DNA from: Dysgonamonadaceae bacterium
GTDB taxonomy: Bacteria; Bacteroidota; Bacteroidia; Bacteroidales; Azobacteroidaceae
DNA: 16,507 nt
Assembly: GCA_031261015.1 (NCBI GenBank)
Contig: JAISKG010000260.1
Span: 1 to 16,507, forward strand
Reading direction: 5' to 3'
A program made the position numbers and the translations under genes. The notes beneath the pieces were generated by a model that saw nothing but the letters and a program-made list of their open reading frames with translations, was not told the origin of the DNA and made no database searches. Each line of letters starts with the position of its first letter. The first letter of the stretch is position 1. Shown here in pieces: positions 5,521-13,534 of this stretch.

Positions 5521-7467
5521 TTACTGCCATTCGTTCATTTGTTTTTCTACTTCTTCGTTCAAAAGTGCGGCAAAGGTAATAATTTTCATCGAACCTGCAT
5601 CACCTTCGCCCTGTTTTCTGACGGAAATTTCATTATTTTCTGCTTCTTTTTCTCCGACAATCAATAAATAAGGAATCTTTTTCAACTCATTGTCGCGAAT
5701 TTTGCGGCCAATTTTCTCGTTTCGCTCGTCGATCGTCACACGAACGTCGTGCTTGCGCAATTCTTTGGCAACCTTTTCGGCGTATTCGTTAAAGCGTTCG
5801 CTGATCGGCAAAATCACCGCCTGATCGGGGACCAGCCACAAGGGGAATTTTCCGGCTGTATGCTCAATCAGTACGGCAACAAAGCGTTCCATCGAGCCGA
5901 AAGGCGCGCGGTGAATCATCACCGGCCGGTGTTTTTGATTATCGGCGCCGACGTATTCCAAACCGAAGCGTTCCGGCAAATTATAATCGACCTGAATGGT
6001 TCCCAATTGCCATTTCCTGCCCAAAGCATCTTTGACCATAAAATCCAATTTCGGACCGTAAAAAGCAGCTTCGCCCAATTCGACCCGCGCTTGAATGCCT
6101 TTTTCCTGACAAACTTCGATGATCGCATTTTCGGCACTTTGCCAATTTTCTTCCGAACCGATGTATTTTTCTTTGTTATCGGGATCGCGTAAAGAGATCT
6201 GCGCTTCAAATTCGGTGAAATTCAAAGCGCGGAAAATAATATGGATAATGTCCATCACCTTGATAAATTCTTCTTTCACCTGTTCGGGCGCGCAGAAAAT
6301 ATGCGCATCGTCTTGCGTAAAGCCTCTGACACGCGTCAGCCCGTGCAATTCACCACTCTGCTCGTAACGGTAAACAGTGCCGAACTCGGCCAAACGCAAA
6401 GGCAATTCCTTGTACGAACGTGGAAAAGCTTTGTATATCTCACAGTGGTGGGGACAATTCATCGGTTTTAGCAAAAATTCCTCGCCTTCTTCCGGCGTAT
6501 GAATCGGCTGAAATGAATCTTTGCCGTATTTAGCGTAGTGACCGGAAGTTACGTACAATATTTTATTTCCGATATGCGGCGTCATCACTTGTTGATAACC
6601 GTATTCCTGTTGGATGCGTTTCAAAAAATCTTCCAATTTCAGACGCAGTTGCGTGCCTTTGGGCAGCCACAAGGGCAAACCTTGTCCCACATTTTGCGAG
6701 AACGTGAAAAGTTCCATTTCCTTGCCTATCTTGCGATGATCGCGTTTTTTGGCTTCTTCCAATAAAACCAAATATTCGTCGAGCAATTTCTTTTTCGGAA
6801 AGGTAATTCCATAAATACGAGTAAGTTGCGGTCGTTTTTCATCACCTCGCCAATACGCGCCCGCCACCGACATCAATTTGATAGCCTTGATGTAAGAAGT
6901 ATTGGGCAAGTGCGGCCCGCGACAAAGATCGGTAAAGCAGCCTTGCGTATAAGTTGTAATCGTACCGTCGGCCAATTCGCTGATTAATTCGGTTTTATAC
7001 GATTCACCACGATCACCAAACAATTTCAAGGCGTCGTCTTTTTGGATGGATGCACGGCAAATAGCACTCTTGTTAGCGGCTAATTCCTGCATTTTCCGTT
7101 CAATAGCCGGCAAATCGGAATCTTTGATCGTCACGCCTTCGCCCGGATCCACATCGTAGTAAAATCCGTTTTCAATAGCTGGTCCGATACCGAACTTAAT
7201 TCCCGGATACAGAATCTGTAAAGCCTCGGCCAACAAGTGAGCCGATGAATGCCAGAACGCATGCTTACCTTCGGCATCTTCCCATTTATATAATTGAATG
7301 GCAGCATCTTCGCGAATGGGGCGCGACAAATCCCAAGTTTCGCCGTTGATTCCAGCAGCTAATACATCCTGCGCCAAGCGCGGACTAATACTTTCTGCAA
7401 TTTGCAGGGCGGTTGTTCCTTCCGCATATTCGCGAACCGAACGGTCGGGGAATGTTATTTTGATCAT
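5521..7467 (-). CDS. thrS: threonyl-tRNA synthetase
   Basis: This class II synthetase charges tRNA-Thr and edits mischarged Ser-tRNA-Thr. At 648 residues it is the normal full length. The N-terminal TGS domain spans about 1-62. The editing domain follows, with H73-x3-H77 (HSSAH) and C182/H186 (DLCRGPH), the positions known from the E. coli enzyme. The catalytic core spans about 240-540, with zinc ligands C338 (MNCPHH), H389 (QDDAHIF) and H519, and motif 3 at [13 protein letters not shown]. The anticodon-binding domain is about 545-648 ([31 protein letters not shown]). It is the first gene of the translation operon: infC follows 16 nt after its stop. It begins 50 nt after the exported TPR gene, and a -7 box in that gap suggests its own promoter. 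No T-box or other leader riboswitch fits in the short gap. Confidence 0.98.
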   Translation of the reverse strand: MIKITFPDRSVREYAEGTTALQIAESISPRLAQDVLAAGINGETWDLSRPIREDAAIQLYKWEDAEGKHAFWHSSAHLLAEALQILYPGIKFGIGPAIENGFYYDVDPGEGVTIKDSDLPAIERKMQELAANKSAICRASIQKDDALKLFGDRGESYKTELISELADGTITTYTQGCFTDLCRGPHLPNTSYIKAIKLMSVAGAYWRGDEKRPQLTRIYGITFPKKKLLDEYLVLLEEAKKRDHRKIGKEMELFTFSQNVGQGLPLWLPKGTQLRLKLEDFLKRIQQEYGYQQVMTPHIGNKILYVTSGHYAKYGKDSFQPIHTPEEGEEFLLKPMNCPHHCEIYKAFPRSYKELPLRLAEFGTVYRYEQSGELHGLTRVRGFTQDDAHIFCAPEQVKEEFIKVMDIIHIIFRALNFTEFEAQISLRDPDNKEKYIGSEENWQSAENAIIEVCQEKGIQARVELGEAAFYGPKLDFMVKDALGRKWQLGTIQVDYNLPERFGLEYVGADNQKHRPVMIHRAPFGSMERFVAVLIEHTAGKFPLWLVPDQAVILPISERFNEYAEKVAKELRKHDVRVTIDERNEKIGRKIRDNELKKIPYLLIVGEKEAENNEISVRKQGEGDAGSMKIITFAALLNEEVEKQMNEWQ

Positions 7468-7488
7468 AATTATTTAAAATTCAGACTG

Positions 7489-7496
7489 CAAAATTA
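7489..7496 (-). promoter_or_regulatory. -7 box upstream of thrS
   Basis: TAATTTTG on the minus strand is a perfect TAnnTTTG match, 21 nt before the thrS ATG at 7467 and just past the stop of the TPR gene at 7518. The -33 region at the right spacing has no TTTG (the best is a weak TTGA), so this may be a modest or factor-assisted promoter. It would leave a leader of only about 15 nt. Confidence 0.45.
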
Positions 7497-7517
7497 CATG
7501 AAATTTTTCAATTTGCG

Positions 7518-9623
7518 TCAATCGGTAGTCATTTTCTTGATAATGCCGTATGAATCAACGATTCCAAGTTCACCGGCCTTGCTCAAATCGGCGATCCCGC
7601 GCTCGGTATTTCCCAGATACAGATAGGCTAAGCCGCGATTGTAATACGCTTCCGCAAAATCGGAATTACGCTCGATGGCTTTGTTGTATTCTGCAATCGC
7701 CGCACGGAAATCTCTTTGTAAACAGCGGATATTGCCGCGATTGTAATATGCTTCCGCAAAATCGGGATTCAAACGGATCACAGTTTCGTAATCCTTCAAA
7801 ATACGCTCAAAATCATAATTGCGTTGAGTTTCATTCAGTTCCTTTTTCAGTGGAGCGGCCAAATTCGATGTATAAGGATTTGAATTTTTGGAAATACTCA
7901 AAGATAATGTTTCGTTCCCATCCTTGTAATCAGTCACTTCCATCTGCTTCGAACGTTCTACCGCACGATTGAAATAAGCCATCAGGAAAGTGGAATCCAA
8001 TTCGATCACACGACTGTAATCGGCGATCGCTTCCGACAAATCCTGCAACACCATATAATCCAGAGCGCGACCGAAATAAGCATCGCGGTTGTCTGGAGTT
8101 TTCACCAATTGCAAGGAATATTCGTCGATCGAGCGGAAGTGAAACTCAGCCTGATCGTCGGTCAAAGAAGATTCATTATCAGTAACTTTCAATTGCAATT
8201 TCAGTAATTCTTTCCGGTTATAATCGGCTATTGTTTTATTGAAATGCGCCGCAGATTGATCGATCGCTTCCGGACGCTCATAGTAAGTAATCACAAATTG
8301 CGGCTTCAAATCGACTGAAACTTGCTTGTCTTGTACACGGCCACGAATTTCATTTTTGAATTGTGAACGTTCTTCCTCGGTCTTATCGTAAACGACCATG
8401 CGGTTGAATTTCTCAATGCTTTTATCCGATTTTTCACGCGTTTTGTCATCTTCATCGTCTTCCTGATTCGCATCCCGGATTTCTTTTCCAGTAACGATTT
8501 TGCCTTTCGCCTGTTGTTTTTTCAAACTCTGTTCCAGATCGTAAGCATTCCAGAAATCGCGGTCGGCTCCTTTTACATCGTTCATTTTTCGCTTGACTTG
8601 TGAACGGAAATAATAACCGGGAATAAAATTCGGATATTCTTTCAAGACCAAATTCAAATCGGCCACTGTTTCCTTATAATGCTTCGCTTCTTCGTTCAAA
8701 ATAGCGCGATTATAAATCGCCATAAAATTATCCGGCTCTAATTGAATGACTTGAGAGAAATCTTCGATAGCTCCATACACATCTCCCACATTTGAGCGCA
8801 GCAATCCGCGGTTGAACAAAGCGATGGTATTTTGCGCATCCAACTGAATCACATGATCGTAATCGGCCATCGCTCCGCGCAAATCATTCTGGTAATAACG
8901 AACCAATCCCCGGTTGATATGATAACCGATTTGCTTGGTTTCCAAACGAATCGCTTCGTCGAAATCTTTCTCGGCGCCGGCATAATTGTTCGATTGGAAA
9001 TAAAGCATCGCGCGTTGCGCATAAGCCGGAGCATAATGCGGATCCAAGCTAATCGCCTGATTATAATCGGTAAAAGCTTGTATCGTATCGCCTTTGCCCG
9101 CATACGCCGCGCCGCGCGTGAGATAAGCCTCCATATATTTGGGCTGCTGCCGCAAAAGCGTGTCTAAAGTCGTAACCGCCGAATCGAAATCTTTCATTTG
9201 AAGATAGGTAATGGACTTGTTGATTAGCACTTGCTTGCTTTCCGGCCGAAATTTCAAAGCGTTATTGTAGTCCTCAATCGCGCCTTTGTAATCGCCCAAA
9301 CTTTGGCGAGCGGCGCCGCGACATTGATAAGCGTACCACAAAAAAGGATTACGCTCGATACACATATTTAAATCCTGTTCCGCACCTTTATAATCGTCCA
9401 GGCTGAATTTGGCAACTCCCCGGAACAAATACGGATCGGCCAGATAAGGCTTGGCTTTAATGACTTGATTAAAATATTGAATAGAAAGTACATAATCTTC
9501 AAAAAACAGAGCGTTTTTGCCGATCGCCATCACACGGTCGGTATTGATTTGCGCCTTTGCCGGAATCATCCAAAGAACCAAACAGGCAAACAGTATGAAA
9601 ATTTTCCTCCGGTTTTGTTTCAT
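7518..9623 (-). CDS. exported tetratricopeptide-repeat protein
   Basis: This 701-residue protein has a signal peptide with likely cleavage after AKA (residue 24). A long block of TPRs at about 30-365 follows, with clear repeats such as DYKGAIEDYNNALKFRPES, YAGAEKDFDEAIRLE and YGAIEDFSQVIQLEPDN. Next are a highly charged Asp/Glu/Lys linker (about 368-430), a less regular region, then more TPRs at about 508-550 and 607-690 (FAEAYYNRG occurs twice). The end, GIADLSKAGELGI...YGIIKKM, resembles Bacteroidales homologues I recall. It is expected to be periplasmic or membrane-associated as a protein-protein scaffold; no catalytic motif is seen. Its ATG follows the def stop codon with no intervening base (TAAATG), implying coupling, and thrS lies 50 nt downstream. 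The specific partner is unknown. Confidence 0.9.
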   Translation of the reverse strand: MKQNRRKIFILFACLVLWMIPAKAQINTDRVMAIGKNALFFEDYVLSIQYFNQVIKAKPYLADPYLFRGVAKFSLDDYKGAEQDLNMCIERNPFLWYAYQCRGAARQSLGDYKGAIEDYNNALKFRPESKQVLINKSITYLQMKDFDSAVTTLDTLLRQQPKYMEAYLTRGAAYAGKGDTIQAFTDYNQAISLDPHYAPAYAQRAMLYFQSNNYAGAEKDFDEAIRLETKQIGYHINRGLVRYYQNDLRGAMADYDHVIQLDAQNTIALFNRGLLRSNVGDVYGAIEDFSQVIQLEPDNFMAIYNRAILNEEAKHYKETVADLNLVLKEYPNFIPGYYFRSQVKRKMNDVKGADRDFWNAYDLEQSLKKQQAKGKIVTGKEIRDANQEDDEDDKTREKSDKSIEKFNRMVVYDKTEEERSQFKNEIRGRVQDKQVSVDLKPQFVITYYERPEAIDQSAAHFNKTIADYNRKELLKLQLKVTDNESSLTDDQAEFHFRSIDEYSLQLVKTPDNRDAYFGRALDYMVLQDLSEAIADYSRVIELDSTFLMAYFNRAVERSKQMEVTDYKDGNETLSLSISKNSNPYTSNLAAPLKKELNETQRNYDFERILKDYETVIRLNPDFAEAYYNRGNIRCLQRDFRAAIAEYNKAIERNSDFAEAYYNRGLAYLYLGNTERGIADLSKAGELGIVDSYGIIKKMTTD

Positions 9624-10184
9624 TTATTTCTTCTTCAAAGCCTTGACTTTGTACGAACAATCTACTTGTCCGTTCATGATCCGGTTCAACTTGGAACGAA
9701 TCATTTGCTTGCGGATACCCGATAAATGATCTACAAACATAATGCCATCCAAATGTTCGTATTCATGCTGGATCACGCGCGCCTTATATCCTTCATACAC
9801 TTCGTCGTGCGGATTAAATTGCTCATCTAAATATTGAATATGGATGCGGTTTTGACGCGGCACTTTTTCGTGAACATCGGGAATCGACAAGCAGCCTTCT
9901 TCCACGATTTTTTCCTCGCCGTCTTTCTCAATGATATGCGCATTGATAAACACCTTTTTAAATCCGTCGAACGAAGGATCGTCTTTGGCCAAAGGCGTTA
10001 AATCCACTACAAAGATGCGATCTTTCAATCCGACTTGCGGCGCGGCCAATCCGACTCCTTCCGCGTGATACATCGTTTCGTACATGTCTTCGATCAACCG
10101 GGCTAAATTCGGATAATCCAAGGGAATATCTTGTGTTTTTTCTCTCAAAACGGGTTGCCCGTACAGATAAATCGGCAATTTCAT
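9624..10184 (-). CDS. def: peptide deformylase
   Basis: This metalloenzyme removes the N-formyl group from new proteins during translation. All three family motifs are present: GVGLAAPQVG (43-52), EGCLSIP (96-102) with metal ligand C98, and QHEYEHLDG (139-147) with ligands H140 and H144 and catalytic E141. The length of 186 residues is typical. The C-terminal helix is basic (KVKALKKK). The ATG overlaps the ruvX stop in an ATGA overlap at 10181-10184, and the exported TPR gene follows directly, so ruvX, def and the TPR gene are likely cotranscribed and translationally coupled. A placement near other translation genes (thrS, infC) fits its role. No missing catalytic residue is seen. Confidence 0.97.
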   Translation of the reverse strand: MKLPIYLYGQPVLREKTQDIPLDYPNLARLIEDMYETMYHAEGVGLAAPQVGLKDRIFVVDLTPLAKDDPSFDGFKKVFINAHIIEKDGEEKIVEEGCLSIPDVHEKVPRQNRIHIQYLDEQFNPHDEVYEGYKARVIQHEYEHLDGIMFVDHLSGIRKQMIRSKLNRIMNGQVDCSYKVKALKKK

Positions 10185-10597
10185 ATTCGCAGGGTTTCTA
10201 AATACGATTGCAACAGAATTGTTGCGCTTAATTCATCGACTAATGCTTTATTTTGTCTTTGTTTCTTTTTCAATCCGCCGTCCAGCATAGCGCGATGCGC
10301 TAACACGGAAGTAAAACGCTCGTCCACCATTTTTATTGTAGTCGAAGGAACCGCTTGCTGGAGCGATTTTCTAAATCCTTCTACGCGAGGTTGATTTTCG
10401 GAATATTCATAATTCATCTGGCGCGGCTCGCCCAAAAGAATCAATTCGACTTCCTCTTTTTGGATATAATTCAAAATGAAAGTAATCACTTCCCCGCTCG
10501 GTAAAGTCGTTAAACCGCCGGCAATCAATTTCATCGGATCGGAAACTGCCAGACCTGTCCGTTTTTTGCCGTAATCAATTGCTATAATTCGTCCCAT
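10181..10597 (-). CDS. ruvX: YqgF/RuvX family nuclease (putative pre-16S rRNA nuclease / Holliday junction resolvase)
   Basis: At 138 residues this is the normal length for the YqgF/RuvX RNase H-fold family. In E. coli the homologue matures the 5' end of 16S rRNA; a Holliday junction role is also proposed for the family. Visible motifs are IAIDYGKKRTGLAVSD (5-20) with the first acidic residue D8, LLGEPRQMN (54-62) with E57, VDERFTS (91-97) and a final DELSA (121-125). These supply the acidic cluster expected at the active site. The stop overlaps the def start by 4 nt. A perfect TACCTTTG -7 box ends 8 nt before the ATG, which would make the transcript nearly leaderless. It lies 21 nt after the M23 peptidase gene. 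Confidence 0.94.
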   Translation of the reverse strand: MGRIIAIDYGKKRTGLAVSDPMKLIAGGLTTLPSGEVITFILNYIQKEEVELILLGEPRQMNYEYSENQPRVEGFRKSLQQAVPSTTIKMVDERFTSVLAHRAMLDGGLKKKQRQNKALVDELSATILLQSYLETLRI

Positions 10598-10604
10598 TGC
10601 AGGG

Positions 10605-10637
10605 CAAAGGTAAGGATTTTATGACAATCGAATCGAA
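10605..10637 (-). promoter_or_regulatory. Bacteroides-type promoter before ruvX-def-TPR
   Basis: Minus-strand TACCTTTG (10605-10612) matches TAnnTTTG exactly. Twenty-one bases upstream is TTCG (10634-10637), three of four matches to TTTG, lying in the 3' end of the M23 gene. Transcription would start at or a base or two before the ruvX ATG, so the mRNA would be almost leaderless. The site is sequence-based; its use is inferred. Confidence 0.45.
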
Positions 10638-11542
10638 CTTCCAATTTTTAATTTAGACGATGCCTTGATTTTATTCAACCGGCAAAGTTGATTGACGGAA
10701 ACGCCGCTTTTGCGAGCGATCATACCCAGCGAATCTCCTTTCTTAATCCGGTAATAACGAATTTTCCCTTTTCCTTTGAACGCGTATTTTTCAGAAGATG
10801 CTTGCTCGGAACGACCTTTTACATAAACATATTCATCGTCTTTGACGGAATAATAACCGAAATCAATCACATCTTCAGGATTAATAGCGCGTCCTAAAAA
10901 GCGGAATTCAAAATGCAAGTGCGGGCCGGTAGAACGTCCGGTGCTGCCGCCCAAAGCGATGGGTTGCCCTGCTTCGACGGATTCGCCTTCACGAACCAAA
11001 TATTGCGATAAATGAGCGTAAACGGTTTCCAATCCGTTAGGATGGCGAACCACCAAATGATTGCCATAGCCTTTGCGTTCATAATTGGCAAGCCGCACGC
11101 GGCCGTCAAAAGCCGCCCGAACAGTATCGCCGGTGTTCAAATCAATGTCGGTGCCATAATGAAAACGCCGTTTTCTCGGTCCGAAATGAGAATTGATCTT
11201 ACCTTCGATAGGCATTATAAATTCGGAAACATCAAAGCGGAACGTATCCGGAACGTTGACGTTGGCGTAAGCTTTCACATATTCGTTGTTCCAGTTACCT
11301 TCATAAATTTCATCAGCAGGAATTTCATCTTCCGTATCAATGCCGATGCGCATCAGCATCGAATCAACAACTAAATTTTCTGTTTTTACTTTCGAACGAT
11401 CGGCCAATAATTTCGACCGGTTCATAATATCCGGATGGGATATTGTTTTCGTTTGAGCTTGTATTCCTGTGTTCGGAAAAAAAGAAAGGGTCAGCAGAGC
11501 GCACCCGATCAGCGCTAATTCTTTAATATTCATCATGGGCAT
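10619..11542 (-). CDS. exported LytM/M23 peptidoglycan endopeptidase with LysM domain
   Basis: This 307-residue protein has an N-terminal signal (hydrophobic core about 9-21, likely cleavage after IQA or AQ). The M23 zinc-peptidase domain is at about 108-222, with ligands H128 and D132 (HYGTDID) and H210 in HLHFE, plus the catalytic histidines H177 (VYAHLS) and H208. The active site is therefore complete, so this looks like a working peptidase and not an EnvC/NlpD-type activator lacking residues. A LysM peptidoglycan-binding domain follows at about 263-307 (YRIKKGDSLGMIARKSGVSVNQLCRLN). ATG codons at 11542, 11536 and 11533 are possible starts; all overlap the ndk 3' end (20 nt for the first). 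It likely cuts peptide cross-links in periplasmic cell wall, fitting the nearby mre/mrdA/rodA genes. The exact bond cleaved is not known. Confidence 0.93.
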   Translation of the reverse strand: MPMMNIKELALIGCALLTLSFFPNTGIQAQTKTISHPDIMNRSKLLADRSKVKTENLVVDSMLMRIGIDTEDEIPADEIYEGNWNNEYVKAYANVNVPDTFRFDVSEFIMPIEGKINSHFGPRKRRFHYGTDIDLNTGDTVRAAFDGRVRLANYERKGYGNHLVVRHPNGLETVYAHLSQYLVREGESVEAGQPIALGGSTGRSTGPHLHFEFRFLGRAINPEDVIDFGYYSVKDDEYVYVKGRSEQASSEKYAFKGKGKIRYYRIKKGDSLGMIARKSGVSVNQLCRLNKIKASSKLKIGSSIRLS

Positions 11543-11984
11543 ATAAACTAGATAAAGTTAACGGTTTATAATCATATAATTCATTATCGTTAAAAAAACG
11601 TTTTAATTCTATAACAGCGGTTTCCGGAGAATCGGAAGCATGAACAATATTTTCCTGCATACTCATGCTGTAATCTCCGCGGATAGTGCCGGGAACGGCT
11701 GCACGTCCATTAGTTACGCCGGTCAGTGTGCGCACCACTTGGATTGCATCCACGCCTTCCCAACAGCAAACAACAACGGGCGATACTCGCATTGCTTCCT
11801 TAACTCGTTGAAAGAAAGGTTTTTCTTTTAAATGACTGTAGTGTTCGCTCAGAATTTCGTCGGTCAACCACACCATTTTCATTCCAATCAGGATCAATCC
11901 TTTGCGTTCAAAACGACGAATAATTTCGCCGATCAAACCACGTTGAACCGTACAAGGTTTCAAAATCACTAACGTTTTTTCCAT
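11523..11984 (-). CDS. ndk: nucleoside diphosphate kinase
   Basis: This enzyme moves the terminal phosphate between nucleoside di- and triphosphates through a phospho-histidine. The length is 153 residues, slightly longer than the common 140-150. The active-site histidine is H115 in NIVHASDSPETA, matching the NxxHGSDS signature with Ala in place of Gly. The N-terminal LVILKPCTVQRGLIGEII keeps the catalytic-site lysine (K9), with Cys where most enzymes have Asp (KPDA); Bacteroidales enzymes as I recall share this. TGVTNGRAAVPGTIRGDY (88-105) is the usual nucleotide-binding stretch. It is the first gene after rodA, with a promoter match and an inverted repeat in the 95-nt gap upstream. Its 3' end overlaps the M23 peptidase gene, so the two are probably cotranscribed. 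Confidence 0.96.
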   Translation of the reverse strand: MEKTLVILKPCTVQRGLIGEIIRRFERKGLILIGMKMVWLTDEILSEHYSHLKEKPFFQRVKEAMRVSPVVVCCWEGVDAIQVVRTLTGVTNGRAAVPGTIRGDYSMSMQENIVHASDSPETAVIELKRFFNDNELYDYKPLTLSSLYAHDEY

Positions 11985-12001
11985 GCAGAAAAGGGCTGAA
12001 A

Positions 12002-12029
12002 TGTAAGTAATATCATCAATATACTTACA
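12002..12029. promoter_or_regulatory. inverted repeat at the ndk promoter (candidate operator)
   Basis: Perfect 8-bp arms TGTAAGTA (12002-12009) and TACTTACA (12022-12029) are separated by 12 bases. Allowing a one-base bulge, pairing continues three bases further inward. One end touches the predicted -7 box and the rest covers the expected transcription start and leader of ndk. It could be a dimeric regulator site or a 5' leader hairpin. The repeat is seen; the function is inferred. Confidence 0.5.
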
Positions 12030-12059
12030 AAGTAAATGTTTTTTTTCGTGAAAACCAAA
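12028..12059 (-). promoter_or_regulatory. Bacteroides-type promoter for ndk
   Basis: Minus-strand TTTG (12056-12059), a 20-base spacer, then TTACTTTG (12028-12035), which differs from TAnnTTTG at one fixed position. It lies in the 95-nt gap between the rodA stop and the ndk start, leaving a leader of roughly 35-40 nt that contains most of the inverted repeat. Confidence 0.5.
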
Positions 12060-12079
12060 TGTTTAACATTTAAAAACCT

Positions 12080-13534
12080 TCAGAGGCGGGCGTTACGTGA
12101 TGCGTCCAAACGTAAAAAAATGAACAAAAGAATGGTGAAAGCCCATAGGGAAGAGCCGCCATAACTGAAAAAAGGCAAAGGAATGCCGATCACCGGCGTA
12201 ATGCCGATCACCATCCCGACATTGACCGCCACATGGAAAAAAACGATAGCAGTGACGCAATATCCGTAAATCCGGCTAAACGTAGTTTTCTGGCGTTCGG
12301 ATAAATAAACCAACCGGACAATCAATACCAAGAAAAGCAATAAAATGACCGACGCGCCGACAAATCCTTTCTCTTCGCCGACCGTGCAAAAAATAAAATC
12401 CGTATCCTGTTCGGGAACATACTTCAATTTAGTTTGCGTGCCGTTCAAATAACCTTTGCCCAAAACGCCGCCGGAACCGATCGCAATTTTCGACTGATTC
12501 ACATTGTATCCCGCGCCGCTCGGATCGTCCACCACACCCAAAGTCACTTGAATACGAATCTGGTGATGCGGCTCCAATATATGGTCAAAAACATAATCGA
12601 CCGAATAGAGAAATCCAACCGAACCCACTGCGAACAAAATGATTAAGAGATAATGAAAAGCTCTGTATTTGATAAACAAAAACAGAAAATACACCGACAG
12701 GCTGCCGATAATTCCCAAGACTACCCACGACAAATTCAATCCGCCCGGCAAATAAATCGAAAGAACAGCGGCCAACGCCGTCACACCGGCCGAAGCCGGC
12801 GCCAAAAATTTCAAATGATGCCTGCCTTTTTTGTAATTGTATAATAAACAAAGTAATATGATCATGATGATCAATAGCACAACAAATTGGCTCATCTCGG
12901 TCTGTCCCCAAAAAACGTCGCTCAGACGAATCGACAGCACAAAAAACAACACGGCGCAAAAGCCCAAAAACAGAATGAAACCGGGCATTCCTTCACGATA
13001 CAACATCAGGAAAAAGGCAAGGAAAACCAAGGCTGAACCGGTTTCTTTTTGACACAAAATCAATAAGGCCGGCAAGAAAACTAAACCGAGAATTTTGATA
13101 AAATTCGATAAATTCAGTAATTCAAAGCGGTAAACGCTCATGACTTTCGCTACGGCTAAGGCTGTCGCAAACTTAGCAAATTCAGCGGGTTGTATCCGAA
13201 TCGGCCCTATTACCAACCACGAGCGCGAGCCTTTGATGTCGGGCGCAACGATCACCGTCAAAATAAGCACGGCAATAATTAGAAAATAGATCCAGAACGC
13301 AAAAATTTCATACCACTCGCTGTCGATCATCAAAAGAACAAAGCCTAAGACCAGCGAAGTGATAATCCAAATCATTTGCATACCCGACCTTCCGGATAAA
13401 TCCACCATGCTCGTTTGGTCGTAATCGTAAGTTGAAGCGTAAATACTTAACCATCCGGCAATTACCAAGATCAAGTAGAGCGCAACCGTCCACCAATCCA
13501 AGGCGTTCCATATATTAATTTTTCGGTAAGACAC
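12080..13534 (-). CDS. rodA: RodA, SEDS-family peptidoglycan glycosyltransferase
   Basis: RodA polymerises lipid II into glycan strands with PBP2 during cell elongation. It is a 484-residue polytopic membrane protein. SEDS features seen are the RSWLVIGPIRIQPAEFAKF stretch (104-122), the QKETGSALV loop (162-170), the VPEQDTDFIFC loop (373-383) with the probable catalytic D379, and FSYGGSS (456-462) near the end. E. coli RodA has about 370 residues. The extra length here is mostly an insertion at about 200-310 with added membrane segments, common in Bacteroidales homologues as I recall them. The start is GTG at 13534, overlapping the mrdA 3' end by 20 nt; no in-frame ATG lies near the N-terminus without cutting into the first helix. 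It is the last gene of the mre-mrdA-rodA run. Confidence 0.96.
   Translation of the reverse strand: MSYRKINIWNALDWWTVALYLILVIAGWLSIYASTYDYDQTSMVDLSGRSGMQMIWIITSLVLGFVLLMIDSEWYEIFAFWIYFLIIAVLILTVIVAPDIKGSRSWLVIGPIRIQPAEFAKFATALAVAKVMSVYRFELLNLSNFIKILGLVFLPALLILCQKETGSALVFLAFFLMLYREGMPGFILFLGFCAVLFFVLSIRLSDVFWGQTEMSQFVVLLIIMIILLCLLYNYKKGRHHLKFLAPASAGVTALAAVLSIYLPGGLNLSWVVLGIIGSLSVYFLFLFIKYRAFHYLLIILFAVGSVGFLYSVDYVFDHILEPHHQIRIQVTLGVVDDPSGAGYNVNQSKIAIGSGGVLGKGYLNGTQTKLKYVPEQDTDFIFCTVGEEKGFVGASVILLLFLVLIVRLVYLSERQKTTFSRIYGYCVTAIVFFHVAVNVGMVIGITPVIGIPLPFFSYGGSSLWAFTILLFIFLRLDASRNARL

Noticed and set aside
5749..6471. Several plus-strand frames inside thrS
   Set aside because: thrS is complete with all zinc ligands and motifs on the other strand; the plus frames have no start context or recognisable domain.
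12057..12071. AAATGT-TAA-ACATTT hairpin as a rodA terminator
   Set aside because: Weak all-A/T-type stem with a 3-base loop and only a short T-run; it also overlaps the -33 box of the ndk promoter. Not convincing as a terminator.
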